Assembly (NCBI RefSeq): GCF_025698545.1
Contig: NC_068576.1
Span: forward strand, 48,911,890-48,975,889
Direction: 5' to 3'
Length of the DNA stretch: 64,000 nucleotides
DNA from: Gossypium raimondii
Taxonomy: Eukaryota > Streptophyta > Magnoliopsida > Malvales > Malvaceae
The notes beneath the pieces were generated by a model. It was not told the DNA's origin and ran no database searches. It worked only from the letters and a program-made list of their open reading frames with translations. Positions within the stretch are counted from its first letter, which is position 1, and every line of letters begins with the position of its first letter. Made by a program: the position numbers and the translations under genes. Below are positions 60,836 through 64,000 of this stretch, one piece after another.

Positions 60836-61045
60836 TCATACAAAAATGATAGGATTACGATTACGTTTAAAGTATTGTCCAGTGGTCGTGAGATCATTTT
60901 CTTCGCTTAATATTTCCTCTAAAGAATGTGGATTTCCCAACGAATCAAATGGTGAGGGTTTGGGTTTAATAGGGTCATGAATAAAAGATAAAGTAGTTGA
61001 ACGGCCTGTTGGATGTGGTTGAGTCAAGTGTTGTTGATCCTGCAT
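60836..61045 (-). CDS. hypothetical small protein, 69 aa
   Basis: A minus-strand frame starting MQDQQHLTQPHPTGRSTT and containing FDSLGNPHSLEEILSEEND. It is hydrophilic, Pro-rich at the start and of normal complexity, unlike the AT-driven frames around it. I do not recognise a family and see no signal peptide or membrane segment. It could be a small gene, one exon of a larger one, or chance. It lies 1.1 kb upstream of the POLAR-like gene on the opposite strand. Confidence 0.25.
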   Translation of the reverse strand: MQDQQHLTQPHPTGRSTTLSFIHDPIKPKPSPFDSLGNPHSLEEILSEENDLTTTGQYFKRNRNPIIFV

Positions 61046-62139
61046 TTTAATTTGGGTTAGCTATAATGTTTCACTTTGTATCAGCTGGATATTCACATAG
61101 TTAAGTGTTGATTTTTTATTTGTTTGGGTTAGCATAGATTCCAAGAGTGAAAATCTCATTTATAGTGACAGTAAATTTTATAGTGAAAAGGGTAGAAAAC
61201 ATAATTGAGTAAAAAGAAAGGATATGGATGGAGTTGAAATGTAGTTTGTGTAGATAACACAGCAACGGGTCTTTTTCTTCCATGGAATCCCCATCTCTAT
61301 GTATTCAAAGCTCACAATTCAAAACAAGGCTCTTCTTTCAAACTCGGTCTCTTAGGTTTCACTTCACAACTTACCTAAATTCTCAAACAAGAAGGAAAAA
61401 CTTTACCATCCTTTCAGTTCTGTTGATCTTATTATTCAGTTGAAGCAGGCAAACTACTTTATCAGCATCATTTTGGGGTAAAATATGGGTTCCTTCTGTT
61501 GATTAATTTCTGCAGTTTTCATCTTGTATTCCAAACGGGTAAAGCTTGGATTCTTACATCATTTTCACAATCATGTGTTTGTCTTGGGAACACTAGTGTT
61601 TTGTTCGTTCCCTTTGGGTTTTCTATTGGTTAGTTTATTAAATTTCTGGAATTGAGAGTTTCAATCTTAGCTTGCATATTGTTTCCAGCTTTATGAGGGA
61701 TTGGCAAACTATTGTATTAATAATAATTCAAGAAGATTCAGTTCTTTAATTGATTATTGATTGTGCTGAATTGCTCAAGTTGTGTGGCCAATGATATTTT
61801 CGCTTTCAGAATTGGATTCATGGGAATTGTTCTTTCGAGGTTTTCAATGTCGAAAATGGAAAGTCAAGTTTTGTGCTATTGAACTTGGTAGTTTCTGAAA
61901 TGGATTCGTTTAAGCTGCTTCCATCTTAGCTTGCATATTGTTTTTCAGTTTTATGAGGAATTGGTATAATATTGTATGATTCAAGAAGATTCCATCCTAT
62001 AATTAATTATTATGCTGATGTTTGAGTTGTAAGGCCAATGTATGTTCTCTTTTTCAAACTTGGATTGATGGAAGTTGTAGATGTCGATAATCGAAATAAG
62101 GACTTAGTTTTTGTGTTGTAGAACTCGGTAGTTACAGAA
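61046..62139 (+). other. upstream and leader region of the POLAR-like gene
   Basis: The section 61260-62139 reads like leader or 5' intron sequence. Two segments of about 220 bp (about 61610-61800 and 61870-62050) look like a tandem duplication. Both contain tcttagcttgcatattgttt, then ttatgaggrattgg, attcaagaagattc, aattgatta and ggccaatg. Confidence 0.45.
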
Positions 62140-64000
62140 ATGGATTCATGGCTTGTTGCAACAGCTGCTGGTTATTTTGCTGAATATTGGCAAAATCTTT
62201 TGAGTGATAGGACTCGCTTTCCTGAGCTAAGAACTCAAGGGACTGAAACCAGGAACGGTCCCTTGTCTTCGACAAAGGGACTCCAGCAAGATGTTTCTTC
62301 AGATGGAAGAGAGTTTTCAACTAGGAAAGTATCAGATTCTTATAGACATTATGTGGTTTCAGCTGCACAAGTGGATTCCGATAGCGGATTCGATAGTGAA
62401 ATGGTGGGAAGTTCAGGACATCACATGGATCACAATTTAGTTTCTCAATCAAGAGAAGATCAATGTAGAAAGGGGCCTAGAAGTGACACTATGAGGAAAA
62501 GAAGCACACTTGAAACTAGATATTCATATGGTCATTTACTTAAACCTTTTAGTTCCTTAGATAGTTGCATAATGGCTCACCTATATATGGAACATGTTAA
62601 TATGGAAGAATACATACTTACTTTCCCTCCATCATCACCGACTGCAATATCGAGACCATTGATTGTAACTGATGGAAGCCAAATAATCAGCAGAGCAAGT
62701 GGCAGTTTTCCCAATGGATCAAATCGAACCGCAGAGAGTAAGTTGCATAATCTAGCCACTTTTGAAACGAGTGGAAATGTTTTCGGGATTCCTCCGTTGC
62801 CAAAAGTCAAGTCTTCAGATCTCCGCAAGAAGTTGAAATTTAAGAGAGGAAACCGGTATAGTGGAAGACAAAGCATTCCTTGCAAAATGGATACTGCAAA
62901 CCGGTTTCATTCACAAAAGGGTACTACTTTCGCATCATTGTTCAATTTTGTTTTTACCCTTTATATTAATATGCAGTTTGTTTTCGGTAGTTCTATGTTA
63001 CTCGGGCTCTAGAGTCGGTGCTGAATCAGTATGTGTTTGACACCGTTGCATTTTATTGCTACTTTGTACAAGCTTAAGCTTGATGTAGAAGAACATGATT
63101 TGGCATTTAGTTTAGTTTAGTTTAGTTATTTTTCTCTATATTTCACGGTCGCTTGTTAAATTCAATGTATTCATCTTAATACTTATTCATTCATTAACAT
63201 ACCAGGTCCGGATGATGGAGCGTTTCTGTTTTCTCTCGGTATTTTTATGGGCATAGTATCTTCTTGTATCAGAAATCGAAGGGAAGTGTTGAAATTGAGA
63301 GGGTTGTTAAAGCATACAGAGAATGTAGTTCAAGATCTTCATGATGAGCTCGAGATGAAAGATCCGGTGACAGTGAAGGAGATAGCTAATGAGAAGTACG
63401 AATCAGGGGAGACGTATGATGATTCCTTTCATGACAGGGTATCATCTTCCGTGGAACAGAATTTCAATAATTCCAAACGATGTTATGGTGGAGAATCATA
63501 TTATGATAAGGTAGGGGAAAGTTCAGAGTCAATGAGTCAAATCGAAGCTGAGCTCGAAGCTGAACTCGAGAGGTTGGGTCTAAACATGAACGTATCTAAC
63601 CTGGAGGGAAGATTGTCTGATCTTGATGAGGTAACGCATCGTCTAATGACTCATTGCTTCATTTGCACATTTCTAGCGACTTCGTTCTACTTTTTACTCT
63701 CTTGCCAATCAATATTGGTGTCGTGATTGCTTCATTTTTCCACAATGGCAGTGCTGTATATTGAATGTTTCAAACATTTTATCGGAGTTAGGAACAAACA
63801 ATAATAAGCATAACATGATGGAAATCTTTTTCCTTGCCTGAAAACTTGCTTGGATGTTCTGACAATACAGCTAAAAACTGATGCAGCTTGACCCGGATTT
63901 TGCCGAACGTGAATTGAGATCCGATATGATCAATGCGCAGGCTCTTGTCAAATCTGTTTCAAATGAAGATAGCCGTGACACTTCTACTACTCATTCCAGA
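62140..64000 (+). CDS. POLAR-like protein (3' end beyond the window)
   Basis: Exons 62140-62920, 63206-63630 and 63887 onward join in frame (phases 1, then 0). The third exon is open to the window edge, so the protein is partial here, with at least 440 aa visible. The N-terminus MDSWLVATAAGYFAEYWQNL is conserved in this family. The middle part is Ser-rich and probably disordered. The C-terminal half has RNRREVLKLRGLLKHTENVV, a coiled coil, the repeat IEAELEAELERLGLNMNVSN, and LDPDFAERELRSD. These match plant POLAR and POLAR-like proteins. In Arabidopsis these act as polarised scaffolds with BASL in asymmetric divisions of the stomatal lineage. Function here is by family only. Confidence 0.85.

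Noticed and set aside
1-64000. CRISPR arrays, tRNA or rRNA genes, prokaryotic operons
   Set aside because: None was seen. The exon-intron structure and repeat types are those of a plant nuclear genome.

Overview
This window is plant nuclear DNA, almost certainly from a eudicot. It has long AT-rich intergenic stretches, genes with many short introns, and a heavy load of LINE, LTR-retrotransposon and MITE-like sequence. The repeat types and protein sequences would fit Malvaceae (cotton-like), but that is an inference and no search was run. I rebuilt all exon structures by eye from splice signals and reading frame. Each full-length model closes to a whole number of codons.

Left part, 1-27 kb: two related PHD-finger genes on the + strand bracket a cluster of mobile elements. 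The first (1073-4454) starts with the same PHD exons as the second but continues into a putative gypsy-type transposon domain (PF04195-like) and a coiled coil, so it looks like a host-transposon chimera. The second (22126-26906) is an intact AIPP2/PAIPP2-like gene with two GC-AG introns. Between them lie a complete but stop-containing LINE with a perfect 21-bp target duplication (6883-12556, minus), a foldback structure interrupted by an LTR-like block (13.1-16.2 kb), a MITE, and a young gag-protease-only LTR element (17291-20898, minus).

Middle part, 30-52.5 kb: a conventional gene-rich block. It holds a JJJ1/DNAJC21-type J protein (minus), a mitochondrial carrier (minus), the mitochondrial ATP synthase gamma subunit (+) and a 14-exon respiratory burst NADPH oxidase (minus). 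The carrier and the ATP synthase subunit are divergently arranged around an 870-bp intergenic space that contains a MITE. One short inverted-repeat family recurs in introns of three of the window's genes.

Right part, 52.5-64 kb: gene-poor, with a plant-mobile-domain pseudogene, a decayed copia element, a hAT-like non-autonomous element, and finally the start of a POLAR-like stomatal-lineage gene cut by the window end.

In function, the ATP synthase subunit and the carrier are mitochondrial, the PHD genes are chromatin readers, RBOH makes apoplastic superoxide and the J protein acts in ribosome biogenesis. Nothing suggests a co-ordinated pathway beyond possible shared control of the divergent pair. 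The best candidates for something undescribed are the PHD-transposon chimera and the dispersed intronic MITE family.
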